Source: Halichondria panicea (lineage: Eukaryota > Porifera > Demospongiae > Suberitida > Halichondriidae). From it: a stretch of 64,000 nt of DNA. Shown here in pieces: positions 10,477 to 22,439 of the stretch (its first letter is position 1; each line of letters begins with the position of its first letter). Where the stretch lies: assembly GCF_963675165.1 (NCBI RefSeq), contig NC_087388.1, positions 2,520,800-2,584,799 of the forward strand, in the 5' to 3' direction. The position numbers and the translations under genes were made by a program. The notes below the pieces were generated by a model. It made no database searches, was not told the origin of the DNA, and saw only the letters and a program-made list of their open reading frames with translations.

Positions 10477-11566
10477 TTTTCTTCTCCATCTCCTCTTGTG
10501 TGTAGAAAAACACTTCGTCATATATAGCGGCCGCTATTGCTGAGTGATCGTGCCAAATTTTTAGGTGCCTGTGCATACTAAGCAGTTCTCTGAGATCATT
10601 GTCTGGTAGGTCACTCGCACCTAGTTTGGGGCAGTTCCAAATCTTCTCGGCAAAGTTCATTCAGGGTTTCTGTTCCTCGAATGAGGCCTATTCTTTCGTG
10701 TTAGTTTCTCCCGAATTTCTGAAAGTGGTATCTTTCTTGCGGAAAACTTGACTGTCTCTGTTTCAATTGAGCTTGGTGTGAGCCTTTAAACCTTGTGTAC
10801 TCTTGCTCCTCTCCAAGTGAAAATTCTCCATTGGACATTCGTTTTTTTAGGTTTTGTCTTTCTGTACTTGCAGGTGGAGGCATTGGTAGAGAGACCCTCC
10901 CTACGTTTCTTGGATCGGCGGGGAGCAGGTTTGACGTTGTGTTGAGCCAAAAATTCTTTAACTACTTGTCCCTTGTTCCCACCAGTTACACCGTGCTCAG
11001 TAGCAAGTGTAGACCAGTTGATAGGCATGTTAGGCATGTTTTCAGTTAGGCATGTTTTCATTCCAGGTTTGTGCCTCTGTAAGTAGGTTTTCCTTGTCAA
11101 AGTTAAGTTTCTCTTTCATGTCTTTTTGCTCTTTTCCTAGAGGGTGTTGGTTCGAGGCCATTGTTGATTCTAATTTTATCGTATTTGTTCCAACTTAGTC
11201 AGAACTGTAGCCTGGTCATCCATTTGTATTGTAGTGGTTTTGTCGTTTTGCGCGGTGAACAAGTTGGGGTGCGTTGACAAGAACTTCCTGTTTAAGATAG
11301 TCTTCCTGTTTAAGATAGGCGGTTGTGACTGCCTCGAGTTTTCAGGATTGAAGGGAGGCTCTTTTGCTTGGTAGCGCAGATTGGGCATTTGCGTCTGGCA
11401 CTGCTTGCAGTCGCTGTTCGTGTGGAGCTCTTTCTCTTCTGCACGAACGATTCGAGGTAGTCTTTGCGACAGCCAGGTGAGCCGTCGACATTGACGACTG
11501 CACTGTATTTCTGTATTTCACCTGAAGAGATGAGAACGCCTTGAAGTGTTCATTATATTCTGCCAA
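10477..11566 (-). pseudogene. N-terminal part of the older transposon gene split by Ginger
   Basis: Minus-strand frames in order are: MAEYNEHFKAFSSLQ (11566), then MPNLRYQAKEPPFNPEN (11388), then INWSTLATEHGVTGGNKGQ (about 11020), MPPPASTERQNLKKR (10883), and HLKIWHDHSAIAAAIYDEVF at about 10580. The last frame reaches EEMEKKTG at the Ginger junction. Joining across the CCGG gives ...KKTG/IKMALVE..., so the two halves are one protein. The WHDHS and HGDGPAQQ motifs mark a repeated invertebrate transposon family I cannot name. Several frameshifts are present. Confidence 0.5.
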
Positions 11567-11639
11567 TATTTTTGTCCTGCTACCAATTGGTTAGTTGCGT
11601 GCCTTTGAGTTGCTAGCTTGCATAGTCACAGCTTACACA

Positions 11640-12650
11640 GCTTACACTCTCGGCCTGTAAAAAAAAAAGATTGTATGTACTATTAAAACACAACCTATTA
11701 CTTGCATTTTTTCCTCTGCAGGTTGAATTCTACTAATAATTGTGGTAAGTTAGTCTGACTTACAATTTTGTTATCCTAAGTGCTTAGTATAAAGTTAAGT
11801 CTGTCTATTGGAGTTGCAGGCCACTTACAGGGGTGGCCTGCTTATTACAAATTACTGTGTACTAGCCACTAACCAGGGTTTCATCTAGGATTAAATATTT
11901 GGGGAGAAGGATTTGACCACACACCCTATTACATCCCAATATATCTAGTTACATATTGCACGGTGTATCAATAATAAGTATTACTTTCATGTCCGGCTTA
12001 CACATGTATACAGGTGTATCAATAATTAATAGCTGCATGGTTGCTCTTATTGTTCACGTCTGGGACGCAAATTGCATAACTACAGGTAAATCAATTATAG
12101 CTGCTGGTTGCATAATAATTTATTTCAGTATTGTGTGTCGTATAATACTGCAACTTATAATGTACTTATTGCTATTTCCTTGCAGATATTCTGCTGGGAA
12201 CCAGCTGCCCGTGCCCGATAGTGAGTAGTGTCTACGCCAAGAAAGAACAGTTAGCAGTTAGCATTATAATGTGGACAATAAATACTGTTGTGTATTTGAG
12301 TCAATAATTATTAATAACATGTAATTTTTATGCTTTGTTTTACCTGTTGAGAAGTCCTGTTGAGAAGTCCTGTAAACTACAGTAAGTTGTATTCATGCAC
12401 TCCTTTGGTATTGATAGTTGACAATCAAGAGGTAATTTCGCGCATGAACTGCATGCAGCTGCTCTCTCGCAATGAATATTTGGGGAATATCCCCTAAGAT
12501 TGAACAGATTAATTGTAAACAATGCGGGGTTAAATATGGCATTCAATTACATCTTTCTTTTTTTATTTCCTCCATGGTAGTAAAAGGGTTAACCGTCCAT
12601 GTGTGATGTATAACAATTAGCTAGCTAGCTATATTAAAGCTATGTCTGAT
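11640..12650. other. No recognisable gene
   Basis: AT-rich sequence with a poly-A run near 11657, duplicated gttgagaagtcct near 12346 and short unsupported frames only. Confidence 0.5.
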
Positions 12651-12659
12651 TTGCTTTAC

Positions 12660-13330
12660 ATGAAATACTACAATGTACTAGTAGAAAGGACAGAAGAGAT
12701 CTTGGATAAAAGCTGTTGTGAAACCAGTATTGGATACCTTCGCTTTTCTGCAAGAAAAAATTAAACATACTTGTGACAGAGTACAAGCAGCAAGGACAAA
12801 AAGGGCAAAACTGTGGGGTATTGAGAACGGATCAAATGCTTTGCAATTTAAAGATTGAGATCTTCGATCCAATTTGTATGCAACTTATATATGAAAATAT
12901 TTTTGAACGTCTCGTGAAAGAAGAATTGGATAAAGACTGTACATCGAGCTAGTAAATTCGAGTGCTGATGAGCTGAATGCTCTCCGGTATGCTGCAGGAT
13001 TTGTTCCACATTCTTTGCTTAAACGATTTGAGAAAAGACGAGGTGACAAATTTTCTAAGTTTATAACTTGTCTGGAAGAGATGGCAGTGGTTGGTGAAGG
13101 TGGGGATATACTCTCGTACACTAGCAAATGGTTGGATCAAATTAACCGAGGAGGATTGTTTCCCCTCAATGACAATACATTTTCTCTATTTGTTGCTATT
13201 GAGAAAATTGTGAAAACGGCTTTACACAGACACATCTTTAGTGATAAAGAAAGCTTCAAGCATAATGTCCACGCATAATGTCCACGCAAGCATAATGTCC
13301 ACGATGTCATTGTTGCTAGTGACAGTTTTA
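12660..13330 (+). pseudogene. Fragment of a repeated sponge-type protein family (RGGLFPLND domain)
   Basis: The best part is 12960-13263: ADELNALRYAAGFVPHSLLK, then LKRFEKRRGDKF, CLEEMAV, YTSKWLDQINRGGLFPLND and FVAIEKIV. This pattern (two-part Cys/His-poor domain ending in RGGLFPLND) looks like the C-terminal domain of transposon-borne proteins. Upstream (12660-12950) only scattered matching residues remain. A threefold repeat of cataatgtccacg at 13260-13303 breaks the end. I do not know the function. Confidence 0.4.
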
Positions 13331-13904
13331 TTGGTGTATTCTATCGCAAGACATAGATGATGACGAACATTCTCAAGAGCTATTGCGTGAAATTATTAAG
13401 CTATGGGTTACCATCAGAGGATTTCAATGGCTGCATCATGGATGGAAACATATAAACAACATCAGAAAAAAACAATACAAAAATCAACTAGCTTAAGGAA
13501 AAGCATCAGTGGTTCACGTTAATTATTTAATTATTTGTTCTTTGTTCGTGTGCACCTACGTTTGGGTAGTGGAGTATCATCTATTAAATTTTCAGTAGAT
13601 ATAACATTACTTAAAAGGCGTTTACGCCCACAGTTTCCTCTGACAGGATCTAAAACAAATGATCAAATGATCTCTGCATACGTAGTGCAGGAGCATTTTT
13701 GACACACTGGAGCAGGTTTGGATGCTCATTCCTTCACCACATGCTCTCTGTTTCCCAAAGTAGTGTTCTAGAGGGTCTAAGTAGAAACGATGATGAGTCC
13801 AGCTGGGCTAAGAAGATATGTTACTGCATGTATAAATAAAAATGCTAAATAACACTCCTAATTAAATAACACTCCTAATAAATTCACATGGTAAACATCC
13901 TACC

Positions 13905-14050
13905 AGTAATTCGAATCCCTTCCAGAGTCTCCCGAGAGAGTAACATCTTGTTTTTTGCACCTGCTTCCAGATCTTCGATAGCATTGACAGAATCCTCCCA
14001 ATCTTGAAGACATTTCAAAAAATCCTCATCAAGCCCCACTGTACAGGAAA
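13905..14050 (-). pseudogene. Exon fragment resembling THAP9/P-element C-terminal region
   Basis: An acceptor-like cag precedes VGLDEDFLKCLQDWEDSVNA, then IEDLEAGAKNKMLLSRETLE and GIRIT. The FL..L.DWE.SV...KNKM.LS.ETL.G.RIT pattern is typical of a segment near the end of P-element/THAP9-type transposases. Only one exon is visible; the rest of the region to 14340 shows nothing else. Confidence 0.35.
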
Positions 14051-14464
14051 AACACTGGACATTAATTTTGTGAATAATAACCTTCCATTTACCTTCAGCC
14101 GTTCGTCTGATGGAGAAGCTTTAGCTGAGGCTTTCGTTTTCAAACATACTCATTGAAACTTCGAATGTTTAAACAATCAAAGAATTTATCAAAATAAGAT
14201 ACAAAACGTTGAGTTTCGACGGTTGCAGGGTCATTAAAGTTGCAGAAGTTGCAGGGTCATTAAATTAAGGGTCATTAAAATACGCAAATCATTAAAATAC
14301 GCAAAAGCACTTGCTACACTCTGGCTCAACACCTAAAAAATCAGGTTATAACACTAAAAATGAGTGCAATTTAACTCACTTGTGCAGGTAGATCCACACG
14401 CATCCCTCGTGTGTTCCTCCTTGAGTTTTGGTAACAATGACAATCCTTTTGAAGACACTGATCA

Positions 14465-14767
14465 GAGGTCAGCTGTACTAGAGCAACACAGGATTGCTTC
14501 TTACTGCTTTGCGACTCACTACACCTATACGCCTACACACAATCTAGAAGGTCCTTCCAGTTCAGGTCGTTCGAGCTCTTTTCCCATCTCACTCGAGGGT
14601 CGATTGCTCATTCCCCACATCTTGGTGAGTCGTTCGAATTTCACACAACTTACACCAAACTTTATGTTCGACCTTCTGTGAAACTGCAGATTCTTAGCCA
14701 TGCAAATTGCAGATTGGTTATCCTCGAATAGTTCAGACGGTTGATTACTCCTATTCACAAAACACAA
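14465..14767 (-). mobile_element. Ty1/copia RNase H fragment (rearranged copy)
   Basis: In reverse it reads NQPSELFEDNQSAICMAKNL then IKFGVSCVKFERLTKMWGM. It is almost identical to 32290-32520, including the same internal deletions. The adjoining piece (14465-14510) corresponds to 32250-32290, which lies on the other side in that copy, so the order of the two blocks is swapped here. Confidence 0.7.
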
Positions 14768-14769
14768 CT

Positions 14770-14985
14770 CTACGACCTGTACTTCTTGTTCGGGCTTCCT
14801 ATCTTGGTACTATAACACGATCACCTACTTGGATCTTGTCATACTGATGATCTTGCGCTCTCTCTTTCCAGGCGCCTACTCAATCCCGTCTCTGTAGAGA
14901 CGTTTCTCCTGACTGGAGCATTACATTGGTACGCTTCAGCGGGTGGGGTTCCATCCAACCCAGTGGCGGATCCAACCTGAACGCA
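14770..14985 (-). mobile_element. Contracted Ty3/gypsy integrase C-terminal fragment
   Basis: In reverse it reads TNVMLQSGETSL, TETRLS, ERESARSS and IQVGDRV in broken frames. These follow the order of the matching blocks in the gypsy polymerase at 28450-28740 (MMQEST, PTETGLS, IERAQDHQ, IQVGDRV), but the segments between them are missing. Confidence 0.5.
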
Positions 14986-14999
14986 ACAGGTACAATCAT

Positions 15000-15655
15000 T
15001 GAATCAATGTAGACTGTGTAGTAAAGCAAAGGGGGGGATCCGTGGCCGCCACTGCAGCACCAGTAGGCAGAATATTTTTGTTGGCTTCTATTTTTGTTGG
15101 CTTCTTTTGCAGCTTTGTGCCTTATACCATCATAAATTCACTATCACACCATCACATCTTAAATCACATCTTAAATCACAAATTATTATCACGTCTTATT
15201 ATCACGTCGTCATAATTAAATCATAATCAGCCCCTGTCTATTTTACATGACCTCGTGACACATGTGGCCATTGAGTGTTCTTTGTTCTTAGAGAAATATA
15301 AAAATCAAGTAAGTAATTCTTGGGACCTTGTTATTCTTGGCCGGGACCTTGTTAGAAAATGACGCCACTGTCACTGTTGCCTATGTATCATGTATCAACA
15401 TAGTCTTAGAATCAACATAGTCTTAGAAACCACCTGTTATTACTCATTGGCTATCAGTAGGAGGGTGCTCAGATTGCGCTATAGCGCGAAAAATTTGCGG
15501 TATGTCACAGTGTGAAGAAATAGTCGATCATGTGATCGTACTGCTGTCTCAGCAGTAAGTACATCCAAAACGTTAGCCGATATTATTGTTCACTGTTCAT
15601 TACAGACAACAAAATGCAGCAGAGACTGATTTAACCAAAACGAAACGTTAGCCTT
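15000..15655. other. No recognisable gene; dense micro-duplications
   Basis: It holds repeated ttttgttggcttct (about 15075-15107), cttaaatcacat, ttattatcacgtc and caacatagtcttagaat doublets. No coding support. Confidence 0.6.
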
Positions 15656-15659
15656 ATTG

Positions 15660-15985
15660 TTGAGGACAGGCTGAGGACAGGCAGGCACGCCTACAACAAA
15701 ATGCTGCTTCCACCCAAAGCTGATACAACCATTGTTCATAATTATTGTTCATTACAGAGACTCCTGAGGCACGCCTACAACAAAATGCTGCTTAGCAGCA
15801 GAGCCTCCGGTAAATACATCCAAAACAACCAAAACGCTGCTTCCACCCAAAGCAGAGCCTCCGGTAAATACATTCACTGTTCATTACAGGGACTCCTGAG
15901 GCCAGGCAACAACAAAATACAGCTTCCACTCAAAGCAGCAGAGCCTCCGGTAAGTACGTTGTCAAAGCATCAGAGCCAGTAAAGT
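15660..15985. repeat. Degenerate tandem repeat with exon-like units
   Basis: Two to four imperfect units of about 70-90 bp share ttcattacagagactcctga, caacaaaatgctgctt and agcagagcctccggtaaata. Each unit has an acceptor-like ttacag on its left and a donor-like ggtaaata on its right. Confidence 0.6.
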
Positions 15986-16170
15986 AACTACTACAGAGGC
16001 ACGCTTGGAACAAGACAGACAGAGGCACACACAACAGAGAAACGTGAATCCACTGTGGAATGCAATTTGCAAAACTTTCACTCTAAGCTGGCATCTTTGG
16101 AGTGCACGTTGTGTATAGAGAAGTTCCCCAATCTGGTGTACAAGAAACTCTACTCCTCTACTCCTCTACT

Positions 16171-16177
16171 CCGCAAC
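16171..16177. repeat. Left target-site duplication CCGCAAC of the P-like element
   Basis: CCGCAAC precedes the left terminus and occurs again directly after the right terminus at 21117-21123. Confidence 0.7.
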
Positions 16178-16255
16178 CAAGAGTTCATAAGAAGAGAAGA
16201 GTATCGAACTGCCTATACTGCTACGTAAAAACTGTGCACAAAGTAACATGACTAG
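16178..16255. repeat. Left terminal inverted repeat of the P-like element
   Basis: About 75 bases matched by the inverted copy at 21024-21116. Confidence 0.85.
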
Positions 16256-16356
16256 CACGCGATTCAACATTGTAAAATTACTAGTAATCTTCCAGTAAAT
16301 GTTAACCGTGACGTTTTTGGGGGCGTGGGGGATTAGTAGAAACGTAGGATGAAATC

Positions 16357-19255
16357 ATGAATTGCTCGCGTTCAAAGCTGATCGAGCTGCACGATGGAGG
16401 ATATTACAAATCATATGCTACAAATCATATGCTAGGAAAGCGAAGGACAACTGACCTTCAAGTCCAAGAGTGTGAAAAGAGGCCCAGGATTGTTGCTTTT
16501 ACACTTGCTGAGTTTGAGAAAGCTGGCAAAGAGAAGTATCCTGATCTTATGTTTTCTATTTGCACAAAGGTAGATGGAGCTGGTGCATTAACTTGCTGTA
16601 GAAAAGACTTGCACAATCATCCCCCTCTTGGCCTGGTTAGTAGGGTTAGGGTTACCCTAGAAGAAGATGGCAAATATGACTACCAAGTTCTTCTTTTTAG
16701 CAAGGAGAAGGGAAAGATTGGCACTGTTAATGAGTACATGTTATTGTGTGACCAGGTTTCCGTGAAAGGCGGTTACAAGTTCTGTCCAGGGATTAATCCC
16801 GACATGTAACCAAGTATCATGATGTTATTCGATACGATCCTAAGAAACTGAGACGTACGGTGCATCCTGTCCAGCGAATCGATTCTGGCAAATGTAAGCT
16901 ATGGCATAAACTAGCAAAGAATGCTAGCATCTTGGAGAAAGATAATATGACTGACGTAATGTGTTCAGGTTGCAAGTGCTTAATTAATGAACTTAATCAG
17001 AGATTGAAAAAAGTGCAAAATACTACCTCCGAACAGAAACAACACCATGTGAATGCGTCTTCACGTTTTCCTGAAAAGTACCTGTCCCCGAAAAGCCTGA
17101 AGAAGAAGCGGCAGAACATGCAACAGGAGCGCACAGCACTGCTAAAGAACTATACACACACAGAAATAAGCCTTAGTGAAGATCAGCATGACCAAATGTG
17201 CGATATTGTGGATAAAGTCTCCAACGCTAAGGAGCTTGAATCCATGTTCACTGATGGCGACAACCATGGAGTTGGACTAGCTCTTCGAGAATTGTGGAAA
17301 AGTGACCTTCAAAACGTCAAGAAGGAGTTTGAAGGAGACCAACAAAAAAATGGTATTTTAAGCACTTATATAATTATCAATGCTCATTATAATTATATAA
17401 TACATGCACCTTGTATAATGCAGTGACCGGCAGTCGAAGAAATTGATGGAGCATTGTAACAATAAGACTCGCATTAGCTGTTTTCACTAGATCTCCTGCA
17501 GCTTATGATGCGTTGAAAAGCTTCGGTCTTCTTCAGCTACCCTCTCGGGCAACACTGCAGTCATATACAGGAGCATTTCGTGATGAAGCAGGTCAGTGTT
17601 ACAGTACCAACTATCATATAATTATATATACTATACTATTATATAGGAGCCTCACACACAAGACTTGCACACAAGAAGCCAAGCGTTTTGAAGAGTTCAA
17701 GTTACAGAGAGTAGCAGAAAAACTGAAGGTACCGCACGGTGATGGTGTATTGATTTTTGATGAAGTAAAGGTTGTATGCCGGTTGATGTGCCGGTTGATG
17801 TGGAATTCTCGTAGTCATCAGCTAGTTGGACTCGCAATGACTCATGAAGAACTTGCCTCTCTCACTGACGTTTACCAGCTGCTAGATCCAGACTACCGAA
17901 CAAAGCAAACCGCATACATACTGCAAGTTTTATGGCGTGATTTGACATCACCGTTTGATGTGGTTGGTCCATACTTCACAAGCTCTGGTCCACTTGAAAG
18001 CAAATTCATTTTGTCGTGGGTGTTCGAGTCTATTAAGACATTTCATTGTATGGATTTAATACATATGCCTTAGTATGTGATGCAGCTGCTCCCAATATAT
18101 CTGTGGTGAAGGCAACGAGTGGAGTAAAGGGCGCATTTGGGACCAATGAGGTAAAGCCAGAATTTAGGAACCCTTTCAACCCAGGAAGAATGATTTATTG
18201 GATTATCTGTCCAAGCCATCAGGTATATATAGTGGAAATTTTCTTGTTTCCTGTATAGCTAATTCCAATATTTATATTTCAGCTAAAGAACATGATCAAT
18301 GCCCTCTATTCCTCGCAACGAGGAGGGACGAAGTCATTTGAGATGAATGGCATTAACTTTGGATGGAGAACAATAATTGACATGTTCAAACGTGAAGTTG
18401 AAAGACGTAACCTGGGTGCTGCACGAATGGTACCTCGTCTCCGAGAATCTTACGTCCTACGTGACGCATGGACAAAGTTGAACGTAGCTCCTGCTAAAGT
18501 GATGCAGGTGTAATATATACGTACATGCATGCATGTATTTACTCACTATATACCACGGAATTGCAGCAGGAGCAGGTTCTAACGGAATTGTTTCATCACA
18601 CATCTCAAGTTCCACCTCCTGAAGATGCCCAATCAGTTGGGATTACCAGGCTATACTTGGAAGGATGCAATCAGCTTTTTGAGAGAGGACTTGTTTGTCA
18701 CACCAAGATCAGGGATAACGGCAGCGAGGTCCTCAAGAGTATTGATAAAGGCTATCAATTCTTTTTGAAATGGAATGAATACTTGGTGAAAAAATGTAAG
18801 TATTATTGTTAACGCTACTTGGAATTATGACTCACCGAATGTATTATATATAGACGATAAACAATTTCATCCCTGTAATGCCAGACAGAAGTTATTCTTA
18901 TCATGGCAAAGAAAGTCTATATAATGCGCACTATAATAATTATTATAAATAAACACATGCACTATCTATATACACAACAGCCTGGGACAACCTACGCATT
19001 GATGTGTTTGGCTTCAAACTGCTCTGCAACGATTTTTTCATTCGCTACCCTGGATATTATTTGGTTCCGCTACCGCTAAGAGTCTCTGGAAGTGCTGTGG
19101 AAACTTTGTTTTCCCAGTATAAGTATTTAAGCGGAAATAAGCTAGACGCGATCAATTATACGACTTCTAGAGCCAAGTACCTCTGTAGCAAAGCAGTTTC
19201 AGCAAGTCACCACAGTGGAAAATACTATCGAGATATGCCCCTATTCCTTCCTAGC
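16357..19255 (+). CDS. P/THAP9-like DDE transposase, multi-exon
   Basis: The start at 16357 gives MNCSRSKLIELHDGG, then KRRTTDLQVQ. Later exons give RSPAAYDALKSFGLLQLPSR (17480-17590), DGVLIFDEVKVVCRLMWNSR (about 17740-17820), GFNTYALVCDAAAPNISVVK (18049-18110), then ICPSHQLKNMINALY (spliced at 18222/18283), RDAWTKLNVAPAKVMQ and finally SGSAVETLFSQYKYLSGNKL (19088). Candidate catalytic residues are Asp in IFDEVKV, Asp in VCDAAAPN and Glu in AVETLFS. Introns are short (about 45-60 bp) except the one before 18981. A 12-bp in-frame duplication (17777-17800) repeats part of VCRLM. Frame breaks near 16806 and 17440 suggest damage. The N-terminal part has no THAP zinc finger that I can see. Confidence 0.55.
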
Positions 19256-19399
19256 ATGCAAATAACTAAGAAACAATATACAGGAGAAACAATATACAGG
19301 AGAGAAACAGAACTAATTTTTGTAATGTAATTATTGCATGTGACGTGAAATTTTTTTTTTAATTCAAAAATGACTTTGTGTTCACATGACTTTGTGTTC

Positions 19400-20890
19400 A
19401 CATGTGATGTCAATAGTTCATCTCTTAAATTTTGGCCAGCAAGAGTCGACTTCCCTTTTAAAGCAGCCAAGTTTTGCTGTGTCGCACTTATATATTCGTC
19501 TTTATATTCGCCAAGACGAGTATGGCATAGTTTACGACAAAGTTCTTTGTACACCACTTTAATAGCGAGGTCAAACGTTAGTACATCAACAGTATCATCC
19601 TTTTCCAACAGACACAGTTTGTAACCAAAGATTTAAATTGGCATTGAAACTTTTGAGTAGCCTCTACTTGCTTCACGGCAACATCGATCATGTCGGGACC
19701 ATACTTTCTTAAAGTAGATTCGTTTGCATTTTCCATGACACAACTATCAATTCCCCTTAGGACTGTCAAAAAATCCTTGGAAGGGAAGTACATGTGTCCT
19801 CGATCACGATACTTTAGTTTTCCAGGAATGTGATCCTTGTCTGTACACTGAATACATCTCAGCACTTCTATTTCCTGGTTTATAGTTTCTCTCTGATCGT
19901 TTTTACACGATTGTAGCATGCTTGCGAGAGCTGCTCCACAGAAACGGTAATAAACAGAGTCTACATCCCCTTTTAATATGCCACTGCTTGTGGGTTCCAT
20001 CAATAATGACTGCTGAACTTGTGACACACGCTTGAGAAGGTAATTGTACACAGCACTGCAAACTGATATCATCACAGCATCCCTAGTATGCTTGTCGGCA
20101 CAGCTTCCATCACAATATCCAATCCATCGCTGCTGGAAGTGGGCAAGCTCCACTTTCTTTTTGGAATCAATACCTACATCAGACAAGTTTTTTCCGGGAG
20201 GCAGTAGAAAAACACTACAACATTGATGCCACTCCAATTGGAATTTCATGTACTTGTCTTTACCCTTGTCACAGTTTTTGTAGAGTAAACCAAACAAACT
20301 TGCAAGTGTGCGCAACAATTCACTGACCAAAGTCTCAGAGGTTTGCAGACATTTCCAAAACTCCTGCCTAGCAACGCTCACAACTAAGTGTTTTTCACCG
20401 GAAACTGTGTCTTTCACGTAGGAAAGAAGGTCACGAATGTCGACATTACATATAGAGAGCATGACTTGAGCCTTTTCTTCCTTGTTCAACAATCGACGTT
20501 TCCTTTTCACAGCAGATCCAGAGGCAGCAGCACCACCCTTGCCTCGACCTCGCTTACGCCCAGCTTTACCACCCACCCGGAACTTGACAGAGGAAAATAT
20601 ATAATTACGTGAAGCATAGATGCGTAAAGCAACTAGCTAGCATTTGTAATCTGTGTACTATTTTCGTGTAATGGTAACCCTATATAAGAAGAGAGCAACC
20701 AGTAGAGATGTAGCTAGCTATCAATATGTATGTACACATGTAGCAGTCTAATATGCATGGTAAATAAGAATTTTATTTTTAATTTTTTACCTGGAACTTG
20801 ACTGCAGCTCTCTTCAGCTTCAACCTCAACCTCAACATCTTCACAATCATCATCTAAGTAGAGAGAAAAAGAGTCCAGTTGATCCTCCAT
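19400..20890 (-). CDS. Second gene of the P-like element, basic N-terminus, unknown function
   Basis: A first exon at about 20890-20791 reads MEDQLDSFSLYLDDDCEDVE then VEVEAEES and meets a gtaaaa donor. The main exon from 20594 begins with a Gly/Lys/Arg-rich tract (GGKAGRKRGRGKGGAAASGS) and runs about 330 codons, with CNVDIRDLLSYVKD, GKNLSDVGIDSKKK, YCDGSCADKHTRDAV and IQCTDKDHIPGK. A one-base frameshift near 19620 leads into LEKDDTVDVLTFDLAIKVVY and the end near 19400. A 16-bp duplication at 19371-19402 affects the tail. I do not recognise the family. Its place inside the inverted repeats and opposite to the transposase suggests an accessory protein. Confidence 0.5.
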
Positions 20891-21023
20891 TACTCGTACT
20901 CGATACTCGTACTAGCACTCTAGATGGGCGGCCCTACTAGCACTCATGATTGCGTTGCGTAATGAGGCGCAAGCTCGTGTGCAACGTCATCAATTGCGAT
21001 TATCTCACGTGCATCTAACAGGA

Positions 21024-21116
21024 TGTCACGTTACTTTGTGCACAGTTTTTACGTAGCAGTATAGGCAGTTTAGCAGTATAGGCAGTTCGATACTCTTCTC
21101 TTCTTATGAACTCTTG
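21024..21116. repeat. Right terminal inverted repeat of the P-like element
   Basis: Inverted copy of the left end with one internal 17-bp duplication. Confidence 0.85.
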
Positions 21117-21123
21117 CCGCAAC

Positions 21124-22185
21124 TAACAAGTATTTTAAACTGACGGTGTTCACTATTTTAAGTTTTTGAAAATGCAGGGTCTCGCAGTCATGCCAATCTA
21201 TCGATTACCACTCATATGGATACAAAGACTACCAGCAAATTTGGTAGTGCGAAAGGACAATCCCACCGTGACTTTCATGTACGTAGTCGTACATAGCCAA
21301 TGCTGTACATCTCAACGTTGAATCATCGCTTTGGAATGTTTATCACGTGCGTGGGTGGCAAACGTCTGCAATTACTAGTGAGGGCGGAGCTTGGGTCACA
21401 TGACACTCTACTTAATTTATTAAAGTTGACCGTAGCTAGTTGATCGAGTAAAACCATGAAAGCATTTGTTGTAAGGCTTAACTAAGACTATTCATAGATT
21501 AAGGAAGGACCATCCGTGTTACGGTTGACGTCATGTATATGATCAGGCCTGACATTTTTGTGAAATATAAACTGAAATGAAGCTTGTAAGTTACTTTCTT
21601 GTTCTTTTATGACTTTTTAACCTATATAGGGATCCCATAATCTTTCTGAAGTTATTTCTTTCTTGTATTTGGATGTTGAAATTTGGGCATATCTGCATAC
21701 ACAAACGGTCGACGTTTACCTACTAAATTGAGCAAGGTGTAACTTCTCACAAGAATGCATTCAATTCAGGTCATAGAAATAAGACATTACGATGAACCTA
21801 TTCCTATGCTTGGCCTATAACTAAAAATTATAACCTCTTCACCTCTTCACTTCTGTACAAATAAACACATAAATTAATTAGCGTAGTTGATACTTGAAAT
21901 CAGCAATTGACACATGTTTTTCAATCAACACCATTGTGGCTCATTACAATCACTAATGGAATACTACTTCTAGGTTAAAGATTATTTAAGCTAGCTGATA
22001 ATACTATACACTTACCTACGTATCTTGTAAAGTATACTGGGTGTGTTGAAGCCCGAGCAGAAGCTACGCTCAGCATGCAGTGTTGCAATCTATCTGTTGG
22101 TCTCATCCACAATGTATTCTGTTATCAGCTGTGAAGAATGCTGGGCACTGGAAAGTTTGGGCCCATAGGCAGGCCAGGAGTGGAA
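21124..22185. other. No recognisable gene
   Basis: AT-rich; no supported frame or repeat other than short doublets such as cctcttcacctcttcac near 21836. Confidence 0.5.
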
Positions 22186-22194
22186 GTAAGTGGT

Positions 22195-22435
22195 GTTTGT
22201 GTGTGTGTGTGCATGTGTGTGTGTGTGCACTTGTGTGAACTTGTGTGAGCATCTTTATGTGCGCGTGCGTGTGTGTGTGCCCGCGCGAGTGTATGTGTGT
22301 GTGTGTGTAGTGTAGTGTATGTGTGTGTGTTGTATGTGTGTGTGTGTGGCTGCCCGCGCGCGCGCGCGTGTGTGTATCTCGTGTGTGTGTGTATCGGTGC
22401 ACCGCGTGTGTGTGTATCTGTGTGTGTGTAGTATT
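22195..22435. repeat. (TG)n-rich microsatellite region
   Basis: Long runs of TG/GT with CGCG interruptions. Both strands give long frames of Cys/Val or His/Thr here; they are composition artefacts. Confidence 0.95.
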
Positions 22436-22439
22436 CACT

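Larger units (their letters stand above)
16178..21116 (+). mobile_element. P/THAP9-like DNA transposon with two convergent genes (4939 bp)
   Basis: The left end CAAGAGTTCATAAGAAGAGA is repeated inverted at the right end, and the match continues for about 75 bases through gtatcgaactgcctatactg and actgtgcacaaagtaac. The only clear difference within this stretch is a 17-bp tandem duplication in the right arm (21054-21070/21071-21087). Flanking CCGCAAC copies support transposition. Inside are a spliced plus-strand DDE gene (about 16357-19255) and a minus-strand gene (about 20890-19400) ending tail to tail. I place it near P/THAP9 on the pattern of its core; the superfamily needs a profile search. 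Confidence 0.75.

Noticed and set aside
13895-13930. tRNA B-box-like gtaattcgaatccct
   Set aside because: No A box, acceptor stem or cloverleaf could be drawn around it.
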